Below, piece by piece: positions 21,810 to 30,800 of a DNA stretch of 40,030 bases. The notes beneath the pieces were generated by a model. The model was not told the DNA's origin. It searched no databases and saw nothing but the letters and a program-made list of their open reading frames with translations. The DNA comes from a virus. Made by a program: the position numbers and the translations under genes. The stretch spans positions 1 to 40,030 of IMG/VR virus record IMGVR_UViG_3300035188_000094; one strand, 5' to 3'. The number at the start of each line of letters is the position of its first letter. Position 1 is the stretch's first letter.

Positions 21810-21863
21810 CGTTACAGACTGAACTTAAGAACTGTTACAACTGATGAAAACGGGACAGGACTA

Positions 21864-23750
21864 ATGACATTTAACAAGGGCAATTCTAACCCTAAATCTC
21901 TTGCTATGGCGGAGGCAAAGGCTAAAGTTTTAGCCCTCGTGGCCGAAGGCCACTCAGTCCATAAGGCTATGGAAGTCTGCGGCAAAAAACCTGACACCGT
22001 GAGAATATGGATGCTTAGGGATAAAAAGTTTGCTGCTGACCTAACCGAGGCTAAAGCCACCGCAAAGGATGCTTCCCTTGCCTCATTGGGTATCCCAAAA
22101 GAAGAAATAGATTTCCCAAGATTCTCCGAGATATTTTTACAACAGAGGGTATTCCCCCACCATCAAGATTGGATTGACTTACTAGAGGATAGAGAGCCTT
22201 CATGGCTTCACCCTAGTATGGTTTACGAAAAGGGCGACCCAGCCCGTCTCTTAATCAACGTGCCACCTGAGCATGCTAAGAGCACAGTTATCACCGTAAA
22301 CTACTCCACATATCGTATCGCTCTCAATCCGAATATCCGCATTATCGTGGTTTCTAAAACGTTAATCAAAGCACGTGAGTTCGTGTACGCAATCAAGCAG
22401 AGACTCTCCCATCCACGCTGGTTAAAGTTGCAAACAACTTTTGGCCCTGAAGGTGGTTGGAAAGAAGATTCAGACACTTGGCGAGTTGATACGGTTTACC
22501 TTGGGAGCGATGCACGAAATTCAAGTGAGAAGGACCCAACCATTCAAGCACTTGGTATGGGTGGACAAATCTATGGTGCTCGTGCTGACCTCATCATTCT
22601 AGATGACTGCATAACTACAGCAAACGCCCATGAGTATGAGAAACAAATCAACTGGCTACAAAAAGAAGTTATTACCCGTTTGGGTAAAAATGGTAAGTTA
22701 TTAATCGTAGGGACACGAATTGCAGCACAAGACTTCTATAAAGAACTCCGCGAGACCAAGCACTGGTCTGGTGGTAAAAGCCCTTTTACTTATATGGGCA
22801 TGCCTGCTGTTTTACAATATTCAGAAAAGCCGCAAGACTGGGAAACGCTCTGGCCTAAGTCGGACCTTCCGTGGGATGGGGATTCTGACGTACCTGACGA
22901 AGAAGGGTTCTTCCCGAAGTGGGATGGCAAAGCCTTATTCAGAAGACGTAGTGAAGTAACACCACAAACATGGGCGTTGGTTTACCAACAAGAAGATGTT
23001 TCTGAAGATAATATATTTCCACCTGCAATTGTTCAAGGTTGTATTAATGGACAACGCAAACGCGGACTGCTGAAAGCAGGTGCCGTAGGACATCCCTCGC
23101 GCATTGAGGGGTATACCATTATTGGTTTTGACCCCGCAATGGGCGGGAATGCCGCGTTTGTGGTGGCCACATATAACAGAGCAGACAGCAGGATATATGT
23201 TCTTGACTGCGTTAATATGTCAGACCCTACCCCACAAAAAATTCAAGACATTATTGAGCACTTGGTAGATAAATACAGACCACAAGAATTACGAGTTGAG
23301 ATTAACGCTCATCAAAAAGCCTATGCATTAGATGATGATTTAAGAAATTGGTTAGCGGCATATGGCTGCCGTTTAGAATCTCACTTTACTAGCAAGAACA
23401 AATGGGACTCTAACTTTGGTGTAGCAGGTATGTCTATGCTAATGGGAACTATAAGGGATGAGAAGTTCCAAAAGAATAACATTATCGAGTTTCCTTCAAC
23501 GGATAACTCAGAGGGTATGAAAGCACTAGTCCAACAATTAATAACTTGGAAGCCTAATACTCGTGGTAAGACTGACTGTGTTATGGCACTGTGGTTTGTT
23601 GTGCTGAGAGCACGGGAGTTTATGCAGCAGACTAGCAACATCAGTAGGTATGCAAAGAACCGCTGGGCAACCAGAGCACAAACAGAAAGACGATACTCAG
23701 TTAATCTAGACGAAGCCTTTGCAGAGCAATGGCAAGAGACATACGGATAA
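21864..23750 (+). CDS. terL: Terminase large subunit with N-terminal helix-turn-helix
   Basis: I start at ATG 21864 (628 aa), behind CAGGA and after the leader hairpins; the frame is open to 21744 but without a site. An N-terminal helix-turn-helix-like segment (ALVAEGHSVHKAMEVCGKKP..VRIWM, about 24-50) precedes the ATPase. Walker A is PPEHAKST (134-141) and Walker B LIILDD (243-248). The C-terminal nuclease has IIGFDPAMGG (D423) and a late KTDCVMALWF acidic motif. It packages DNA into the prohead and cuts it. No separate small subunit is seen, so the N-terminal part may do its job. Confidence 0.92.
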   Translation: MTFNKGNSNPKSLAMAEAKAKVLALVAEGHSVHKAMEVCGKKPDTVRIWMLRDKKFAADLTEAKATAKDASLASLGIPKEEIDFPRFSEIFLQQRVFPHHQDWIDLLEDREPSWLHPSMVYEKGDPARLLINVPPEHAKSTVITVNYSTYRIALNPNIRIIVVSKTLIKAREFVYAIKQRLSHPRWLKLQTTFGPEGGWKEDSDTWRVDTVYLGSDARNSSEKDPTIQALGMGGQIYGARADLIILDDCITTANAHEYEKQINWLQKEVITRLGKNGKLLIVGTRIAAQDFYKELRETKHWSGGKSPFTYMGMPAVLQYSEKPQDWETLWPKSDLPWDGDSDVPDEEGFFPKWDGKALFRRRSEVTPQTWALVYQQEDVSEDNIFPPAIVQGCINGQRKRGLLKAGAVGHPSRIEGYTIIGFDPAMGGNAAFVVATYNRADSRIYVLDCVNMSDPTPQKIQDIIEHLVDKYRPQELRVEINAHQKAYALDDDLRNWLAAYGCRLESHFTSKNKWDSNFGVAGMSMLMGTIRDEKFQKNNIIEFPSTDNSEGMKALVQQLITWKPNTRGKTDCVMALWFVVLRAREFMQQTSNISRYAKNRWATRAQTERRYSVNLDEAFAEQWQETYG

Positions 23751-23759
23751 GGAAACATT

Positions 23760-24080
23760 ATGCCAAACCCAATTAAAGCAGTTAAAGCAGTTAAAAAAGC
23801 AGTAGCAAAGAAATCTGCATCTAAAGCAAATAAGCGTGGACTTAAGGCTGCTAATAAAATTAAATCTGGTTCTAAAAGTGTTTTACATGATAAAGAAAAA
23901 AAGAATTATAAATATTGGGACGAGGCATATAATCAATTTGCAAAGGATACAGGTAAGAAGCCTGGCACTTTTGGAATAAGTACAGAAAATGCGCTTAAAC
24001 TTTCAAAGCCTGCTCGCCCTAATCGTGTCCGTGGTGGAAGTATGGGAAGTAAAGTTAACTGGCCAAAGGGTATGAAGTAA
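23760..24080 (+). CDS. Lysine-rich small protein 1
   Basis: This 106-aa protein is very basic: PIKAVKAVKKAVAKKSASKA at the start and RPNRVRGGSMGSKVNWPKG at the end. It has no motif beyond Lys/Ala repeats and resembles histone-tail or DNA-condensing proteins in composition. It starts after AAGGAA and ends in a TAATG overlap. Its place just behind terminase fits DNA handling in packaging; inference only. Confidence 0.6.
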   Translation: MPNPIKAVKAVKKAVAKKSASKANKRGLKAANKIKSGSKSVLHDKEKKNYKYWDEAYNQFAKDTGKKPGTFGISTENALKLSKPARPNRVRGGSMGSKVNWPKGMK

Positions 24081-24292
24081 TGGCTAGGTCTAAAAAAATG
24101 AACCTTGGTAAGACCAAAAAAATAAAAACCTCACCAGTTGCCCCAATACTCTCTGATTTATTTATTCCTAAGACCCCTGCTGATGCTGCTTTGTATGCAG
24201 TTCCTTATGGTAAGGCTGCCCGTGCAGTAGGTGGTATTGCTAAAAAGGGTGCAAGGTTTGTAGGTAAGACTTACAGAAACATGGGTAGATAA
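24080..24292 (+). CDS. Lysine-rich small protein 2
   Basis: This 70-aa basic protein has a Lys-rich start (MARSKKMNLGKTKKIKTSP) and an amphipathic middle (PILSDLFIPKTPADAALYAV). It starts and ends in TAATG overlaps, so it is coupled to both neighbours. No domain is recognised. A nucleic-acid-binding role is likely from composition. Confidence 0.6.
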   Translation: MARSKKMNLGKTKKIKTSPVAPILSDLFIPKTPADAALYAVPYGKAARAVGGIAKKGARFVGKTYRNMGR

Positions 24293-24882
24293 TGGCTGTA
24301 TCAAAGATTGCAAAGATTATTGCTAAGAAACGTGCTGCTGATATTGCTAAGAAAAAAGTAGCAAAGGTATCTACTCAAGAAGCCCGTGAGGCTGCTCGTG
24401 AAGCACGTAAGCCTATTGGTGGTATGAGTGCTCTTAAACGTTCTGGTGGAACTATTCCAACTAGACCAACTAAAGTTCCTAAAGACCTTTCTGTTAAAAA
24501 AATTACACCACCTGGCAAACGTAGTGTTTATCAAGAAAGAATTAAAAAAGCGGTTAGAGAAGGAACTGGTGTTCCTGCGCCTAAAGGTAAAAAATATACT
24601 GGACCAATTAATCCACCTGGACCTAAGAATCGTCCAGCAGGTTTAAAGTTTACTTCTAAAATAGATGAGCGTGAACCACGGCCAAGACCTTTATCAAAGT
24701 TAGAAACTAATATTCTACGTGAAGTAGGTAAGCGTGATTATAATAAAGGTGGAGTAAATCCACTTGCATTTAAAGTGCAACAACAAGAAGCAGACCGTAG
24801 AGTTATTAAAGCCTTGCGAGAAATTAAAGCAGCGGAAAAGAAAGTTAAGCAAGTAGAAAAAAGAAATAGACGGGGCAGATAA
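24292..24882 (+). CDS. Lysine/Arg-rich protein 3
   Basis: This 196-aa protein is highly basic: KIAKIIAKKRAADIAKKKVA at the N-terminus, Pro-rich GKKYTGPINPPGPKNRPAG in the middle and a helical REIKAAEKKVKQVEKRNR end. It is likely disordered with a C-terminal helix. TAATG overlaps join it to the neighbours. A DNA-binding virion or scaffold-like role is inferred from charge and place. Confidence 0.6.
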   Translation: MAVSKIAKIIAKKRAADIAKKKVAKVSTQEAREAAREARKPIGGMSALKRSGGTIPTRPTKVPKDLSVKKITPPGKRSVYQERIKKAVREGTGVPAPKGKKYTGPINPPGPKNRPAGLKFTSKIDEREPRPRPLSKLETNILREVGKRDYNKGGVNPLAFKVQQQEADRRVIKALREIKAAEKKVKQVEKRNRRGR

Positions 24883-25127
24883 TGGCTAATCCTAAAAAAA
24901 TAATCAAGGCTGTTAAAAAGGCTGCTAAGAAAAAACCAATGGGTCCTAAGCAAAAGACTTATCAAATTCGTGGTGCTGAGGCTAAGAGAGAAAGAGAACT
25001 AGAAGCCCGTGGTGGTAGACCATCTCCAGAGTTTTTAGCAAAGTTGAGAGAAAAAACATTTAAAGAGATTGAAAGAAAAACTGGAAAGCCGATAGATAGA
25101 AGTAAGTATCTTAAGAAAGGCAAATAA
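24882..25127 (+). CDS. Lysine-rich small protein 4
   Basis: This 81-aa protein has PKKIIKAVKKAAKKKPMGPK and an Arg/Glu-rich helix (EAKRERELEARGGRPSPEFL). TAATG overlap marks its start, and its stop abuts the TTG of the portal gene. It is the fourth of four coupled basic proteins ahead of the portal. Confidence 0.6.
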   Translation: MANPKKIIKAVKKAAKKKPMGPKQKTYQIRGAEAKRERELEARGGRPSPEFLAKLREKTFKEIERKTGKPIDRSKYLKKGK

Positions 25128-26873
25128 TTGTTATCAATAAATCAAATTGCAGCGAGAGTAGATTCTCTTAAAGACCGTGCTGCTGATAGAGATGCAAGGG
25201 CACAAGACGTACTTGCTGTTCGTAAAGGTAAGATTGCATCTGTATATCCAGAGTTCTTTCCAGAGGGTGTAGACGCAAACGTAGTTGCAAACTTTATTGA
25301 CATTGTTGCCCGTGATTTGTCAGAAGTTATGGCACCGCTTCCTGCAGTTAACTGCTCAGCCGCTAATCAGGTATCTGACCGTGCTCGTTCTTTTGCTGAC
25401 AAGCGTACTCGCATTGCTGCTAACTATTTTGCTCATTCAGATTTACAAGTGCAGATGTACACAGGTGCAGACCATTACATCACATTCGGTTTCGTCCCAT
25501 TCATAATTGAATTAGACGAAGAGGCAGGGCTGCCGCGTATTCGTGTAGAAAGTCCAATTGGGGCTTACCCAGAGTTTGACCGCTACGGACGCTGCATTGC
25601 CTTCGCTAAAAGATATGAACTATCAATTGCTGAGTTAGTATCACAATTCCCAGAGTACGAAATGGAACTATTGGGTAGAGATGGATACGAACAAAACTTA
25701 ATGGCAAGGATTGACTTTGTTCGTTATTACGATAAAGACCAATCTCTTATTTATGTTCCTAGCCGTAGCAATCTAGTTCTTTCACAAGCGGTTAATCCAC
25801 TTGGAAAGATGATGGTTGTTGTTGCTAGACGCCCAAGCGTTGATGGTGAAATGCGTGGACAATTTGATGACGTACTAGGTATCCAACTACTTCGTAATAG
25901 GTTCGCATTACTTGCGATGGAAGCAGCGGAGAAATCTGTACAGGCACCAATTGTTGTCCCACAAGATGTTCAAGAAATTGAGTTTGGCGGAGATTCTATT
26001 ATCCGCACAAACAATCCTGCAGGTGTTCGCCGTGTTGAACTGCCTATACCTAGCGGTGCATTTACTGAACAATCATTACTACAACAAGAATTAAGAACTG
26101 GTACACGTTATCCAGAATCACGTACTGGTAATCTTGATGCAAGTATTATTACTGGTCAAGGCGTTCAAGCCCTTATGGGCGGCTTTGATACACAGGTTAA
26201 ATCTGCTCAGGCTATTTTTGCCTCTGCCCTTAAAGATGTTATCTCAATTGCATTTGAAGTTGATGAAACATACTTTGACTTTGATAAGACAGTTCGTGGT
26301 GTAGATGCTGGTTCTCCTTACAGTATTGACTATAAGCCTTCTAAAGATATTAAGAGTGATTACTCAGCCGATGTTCGTTATGGCATGCTTGCTGGTCTTA
26401 ATCCAGCACAGGGACTTATCTTCATGCTACAAGCATTAGGTGCTAAGATTATTTCTAAAGACATGGTTATGCGTGAACTACCATTTGGTATTAACGTAAC
26501 TCAAGAACAAGAAAAAATTGAGATTGAAGAAATGCGTAACTCTTTACTGGGTGCGTTAGGGGCGTATACTCAAGCAATACCTCAAATGGCTACACAAGGA
26601 ATGGACCCATCTGACATCATTGTAAAGATTTCAGATGTAATTAAAGCCCGTCAAAAGGGAGTAGCAATTGAGGATGCAATTGAAGAAATCTTCAGACCTG
26701 AAGAATTACCTCCTACTGGCGCTACACAGGTTGAGCAAACGTCCCCTGCTCCCGCTGCTCCAGTAGGAGGCATCCCTCCACAAGCAGAACAAGGTGGACT
26801 ACAAAGTCTTTTATCTAGTTTAAATTCAGGTGGCGTAGGAACCGCTAGTGCAAGGACAGTAGTAAGAAGATAG
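25128..26873 (+). CDS. Portal protein
   Basis: This 581-aa protein starts at TTG directly after the preceding stop. It has the mixed helical pattern of phage portals. In order it shows a long N-terminal helix, GADHYITFGFVPFIIEL and VESPIGAYPEFDRYGRC in the wing, and later LNPAQGLIFMLQALGAKIIS with acidic helices. A Pro/Gln/Ala-rich tail ends in SSLNSGGVGTASARTVV. It forms the DNA-entry ring at one capsid vertex. Position between terminase and the head genes supports it. The assignment is by size, pattern and place, not by a diagnostic motif. Confidence 0.75.
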   Translation: MLSINQIAARVDSLKDRAADRDARAQDVLAVRKGKIASVYPEFFPEGVDANVVANFIDIVARDLSEVMAPLPAVNCSAANQVSDRARSFADKRTRIAANYFAHSDLQVQMYTGADHYITFGFVPFIIELDEEAGLPRIRVESPIGAYPEFDRYGRCIAFAKRYELSIAELVSQFPEYEMELLGRDGYEQNLMARIDFVRYYDKDQSLIYVPSRSNLVLSQAVNPLGKMMVVVARRPSVDGEMRGQFDDVLGIQLLRNRFALLAMEAAEKSVQAPIVVPQDVQEIEFGGDSIIRTNNPAGVRRVELPIPSGAFTEQSLLQQELRTGTRYPESRTGNLDASIITGQGVQALMGGFDTQVKSAQAIFASALKDVISIAFEVDETYFDFDKTVRGVDAGSPYSIDYKPSKDIKSDYSADVRYGMLAGLNPAQGLIFMLQALGAKIISKDMVMRELPFGINVTQEQEKIEIEEMRNSLLGALGAYTQAIPQMATQGMDPSDIIVKISDVIKARQKGVAIEDAIEEIFRPEELPPTGATQVEQTSPAPAAPVGGIPPQAEQGGLQSLLSSLNSGGVGTASARTVVRR

Positions 26874-26887
26874 TTTAGAAGGGGACC

Positions 26888-27457
26888 ATGACTGCAATAG
26901 TTGGAATACAGGGTAAAGGCTGGGCAGTACTTGGCGCAGATACTTTAACCACATATACAGACAGACCTTATGTTGCTAAGGGATGCGATAAAATAGTAAA
27001 AGTTGGTGAGTATCTAATTGCAGTTGCAGGTGATGCAATTGTGGGAGATATCCTTAATAACTTATGGCAACCACCTAAAGTAATTAAGACGCAAGACCCA
27101 GATAGATTTATGATGATTAGAGTATTACCATCTATAAAACAAACTATAATAGATGGTGGATACGACCCAACACCTAAAACAAAGAATGATGATGACTCAG
27201 GTTGGGATGCATTAGTTTGTTTTAATGGAAAAATATATCAAGTTAGTGATGACTATGGGTATATGCGAGATGATAAAGGTTTATATGCAATAGGTTCTGG
27301 TGGAACCTTAGCGCTTGGTGCGTTATCAGCAATGGAGTCTGAAACTAAGACTCATGCCAAAGCATCAGGGGCTGCAAAGAAAGCAATCAATATAGCAATT
27401 CAATACAATGTGTGGTGCGGTGGTACCGCAAATGTTAAAACACAATTTACTAAGTAG
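26888..27457 (+). CDS. Proteasome/HslV-like Ntn hydrolase
   Basis: This 189-aa protein starts TAIVGIQGKGWAVLGADTLT once Met is removed. The second residue, Thr, would be the N-terminal nucleophile, exposed without a propeptide. Asp18 sits at the place of proteasome Asp17 and Lys35 (GCDKIVKVG) near Lys33. GSGGTLALGAL and a SAMESETK helix fit the later core. Canonical beta subunits and HslV share these features. In a phage between portal and virion genes it may process head or ejected proteins, or act on the host. No separate ATPase partner is seen. The activity is inferred. Confidence 0.75.
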   Translation: MTAIVGIQGKGWAVLGADTLTTYTDRPYVAKGCDKIVKVGEYLIAVAGDAIVGDILNNLWQPPKVIKTQDPDRFMMIRVLPSIKQTIIDGGYDPTPKTKNDDDSGWDALVCFNGKIYQVSDDYGYMRDDKGLYAIGSGGTLALGALSAMESETKTHAKASGAAKKAINIAIQYNVWCGGTANVKTQFTK

Positions 27458-27465
27458 GAGGAAGT

Positions 27466-27873
27466 GTGGCACAGCAAGGTGGATATAGAAAACCGAATAA
27501 CCCAGCCCCAGTATCAGGCCCTGGCTCTCTTAGTCAGCGTACTGACGGGGGTCCAACACAACCTGCAACCTACATATCAGGATTACCATACGGACAAGGA
27601 CAACAAACCTACGACAATCAAGTAGCAGCGCCTATGGCTGGTAATCCAATACCACAAATGGAAATGCCAACGCCATTGTTAGCGCCTACTGCACGTCCTT
27701 CAGAACCTATTACTACTGGAATTGATATAGGTGCTGGTGCTGGTTCAGAAGTAAAACCAAAACTACCTAATCCATCATATACAATTCAAGATGTAATTAA
27801 AAATTTAATTCCATATGACCCGTCTGGTGATGCTGAGTTAATATACAGAAGTTTAATTGACGAAGGATACTAA
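27466..27873 (+). CDS. Pro/Gln-rich protein beside the portal
   Basis: This 135-aa protein starts at GTG behind AGGAGGAAG. It begins AQQGGYRKPNNPAPVSGPGS and has RTDGGPTQPATYISGLPYGQ. The N-terminal half is disordered; the C-terminal segment (YTIQDVIKNLIPYDPSGDAEL) looks folded. A matching N-terminus is familiar from actinophages near the portal and may bind partner proteins in assembly. TAATG joins it to the 1707-aa gene. Function unknown. Confidence 0.6.
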   Translation: MAQQGGYRKPNNPAPVSGPGSLSQRTDGGPTQPATYISGLPYGQGQQTYDNQVAAPMAGNPIPQMEMPTPLLAPTARPSEPITTGIDIGAGAGSEVKPKLPNPSYTIQDVIKNLIPYDPSGDAELIYRSLIDEGY

Positions 27874-30800
27874 TGGCATATCGTCTTAATCCAATAGTAG
27901 CCAAGGCTAGTCCAAACCTTTATGCTGCTGCTAAATCTGCAAATATACCTATGGAACAAGGTGCACAACTAGAGCAGTTTAGTTGGACTATTGAAAAAAA
28001 CAAAAAGTTAAATCAATTAAGAATTGATGATGCCCGTAAAGAATTTAACAATCTAGACCCTAGTGCTCAAGAAAAATTAAAATTTTTATTTCCTGAGTCA
28101 GATTATCAATTGCCAGAACCAGGCGCTAGTAACTATGTTACTGGTGCAATTAAGACTGGATTTAATGTTTTAAAGAGTCCGTTAGTTTTATTATTTAAAA
28201 CTGCTGGTGTTTTTAATAGAGTAATTAATACACCTTACTTACTGGCACGTCAGGCTGCACAAGGCGAAGGTTTGTTTACTAAAGAATCTTTTAGTGATGC
28301 TTGGGATGGCCGTAGAGTTTATGACCAAACTTCATTAAATGAGGCTGCAGATTACTTTGGTGTTGAAAAAGTAGAGATAGCAAAAGGTTTAATTGCTGGT
28401 AAAAAACCAGGTGAGATTATTGCCAGTGCTGGTGGTGCAATAAATGAAAAACTACTAGAGGCTTTAGAAGAAGCATACAACAATCCAGAAGAGTTTGAAA
28501 AAGTAATGGATGGCGTTAAGTATGCACAAGTATCTCCAGGTAGAGATGTAGCACGTGCAACTGGAGTTAAAGGTGTTTCTGGTCCTATAGATTTTATATA
28601 TCAAATTGCTGTTGACCCACTAACTTGGATAACTGGCGGAGCAACTGCTGCTGCTAGAGCAGCAATGTTTGGTCTTAAGAATCAAACTGGTACTCAAATG
28701 CGTAAAACTATTGAGCAGTTTGGTGTTGCTGGAGTTAGAGATATATTTCAAGACAACAAAGACATAGTTAAATTATGGGATGACCAACTAGGTCCTGCTG
28801 TTAAAAGACTTAATGATGAACCAGATGAGATTGCTAAAATTGGAATTCGTAATGATATTAAAAGACGTTTTCCTGGGTATAACAACGATGAGGCTATTGA
28901 TTTCTTAGAAAGAAATAATGTAGTTAATGCTGCTCGTGCTCAAACAGTTTTCTCTAATGTTGAGAATCTTTCTATGTTTATGGCTGGCAGAGTTAGTGGT
29001 GCTCAGTTCTTCCGTAATGGTATAGCAACTGCACGTAATCAACGTAGACTAACTGTTGGTGCTCAGAAAGCATTAAGTAACTTTTTAAATCCTAAATCTG
29101 GTACTACTAAAGAAATTGCTCAGTCAGTTGAGGAGATATCTAAGTCCCTTGTTAAGGCGGGTTCTACCCGTGAGGCTGAGTTAATAGGTCCAGAGATAGT
29201 AGACTTTGCAAGATTTAATAAAAAAACTCTTAAAGGACGTATATCTCTTCTTGCAGCACGTACTCCACAAAATCAAGAGATTAAACTTAATATTACTGAC
29301 AGAACTCAATCTATTAAAAGTGCAGATACTTTCAGAAATACTGCAAGACAAGTATTACCAAAAGATTTATCAGAGGCTTTAACTATTAAGTTTATTAACT
29401 CTGATGCAAACGACCAAGTTGCTATGCTTCGCAGCCTTGATGTTGCAATTATGCAACGTTTAGGAATTGAAGGAACTGAAAAGGGTAGAGAATATATAAA
29501 GAAAACCCTTGATGAGAAATATGGTACTTCAGTTGGTGTTGCAGTAACTGAGAAACTAAATGTTCCAATAGGATTTGAAAATATTGTATCTAAGTCTGGC
29601 ATTAAAGTAGAAGATAACATAACAAAATTTGACTCAATGGGTATTATTCACCCATTTCAAGAGCGTGGTGCTATATCTACCCTTGATTATCAAGAGTTAG
29701 CACAGTATTCATATGAGGCAAACAGAGGTAAATTAATTTCTGGCATGTTTCAAGGTGCTACTAGTAGTGCATTATCAACTGCAATAGTTAATTTTTGGTC
29801 CATCTTTACACTTTTCCCACGTTTAGGTATTCGAAGTGCTATTGATGAAGGTTTTATTTACTACCTTACAGCCCCTGCTAAGGATTTATTCCAATACTTA
29901 GACCGCAAAGGTCATAGAATGGGTAGAATTGCAGCAGCATACTCAGGTTCTAAGAGTGGTGAGCAGTTAAGAGTAAAGATTGCTAGGAAATTAGGCAGAC
30001 CTACTCCTGCTGATATGTATGATAAAGATGCAAGACTAGCAATGATTTCTGATTACGCTAATACAATCGGAAAAGAACCTCAAGAGTTGTCATCTTTAGA
30101 GCGTAAACTTGCTCAGGCTGAATACATTACAGAAGCAATGAATAAAAAAGGTGTATTAGGCAAACTAAATGATAATGAAGTTCAATTATTAATTCAAGCA
30201 TTAACTTTAAACTCACAATACTTAACAGCAGGTACTAGGTCTATTGCTGCAGGTGCAAGTCTTGTTGGAAGACAGTCTACTGAGGTAACTGAAGAGATAG
30301 TTAACCTAAGTAATTTAGATGTAGCCAGAGGTCTTTTCCCAGATTTAACCCAAGGCAAGACTGGCCAAAGAATAGATACTGAGAAGTTGGCTTCACTACA
30401 ATACCTTGCTGGTAGAGGTGTATCTTTAGTTCACTTTGAGAACTTTGTTCAACGTTTCTATGGTAATACTAGAAAGAATAAGGGTATTGCTGAAGACCTT
30501 AAGTTTAACCCAGTTGCTGCATTTGTGGCAAGCAATGGTTTAAGAACTGAACGTGATTATGTTGGTGCTAAAACTTACTTATTACAACAGGTGGGTCTAT
30601 CAAAAAATACAGACTTACTAGGTAAATTTGATGAAGATGTTATACCTACATTAAGCGCAAACATTACGCATTCAGTTAAAGACGCAGAAGCATTAAAAAG
30701 TTTCTTGGGTATGACAGCCCATACCAGTGCTTTGCGTCTACAGGGATTAGACGATATAGAGATTGCTGAAGTTTTAATAGACCGTATTCTTTTAGATATG

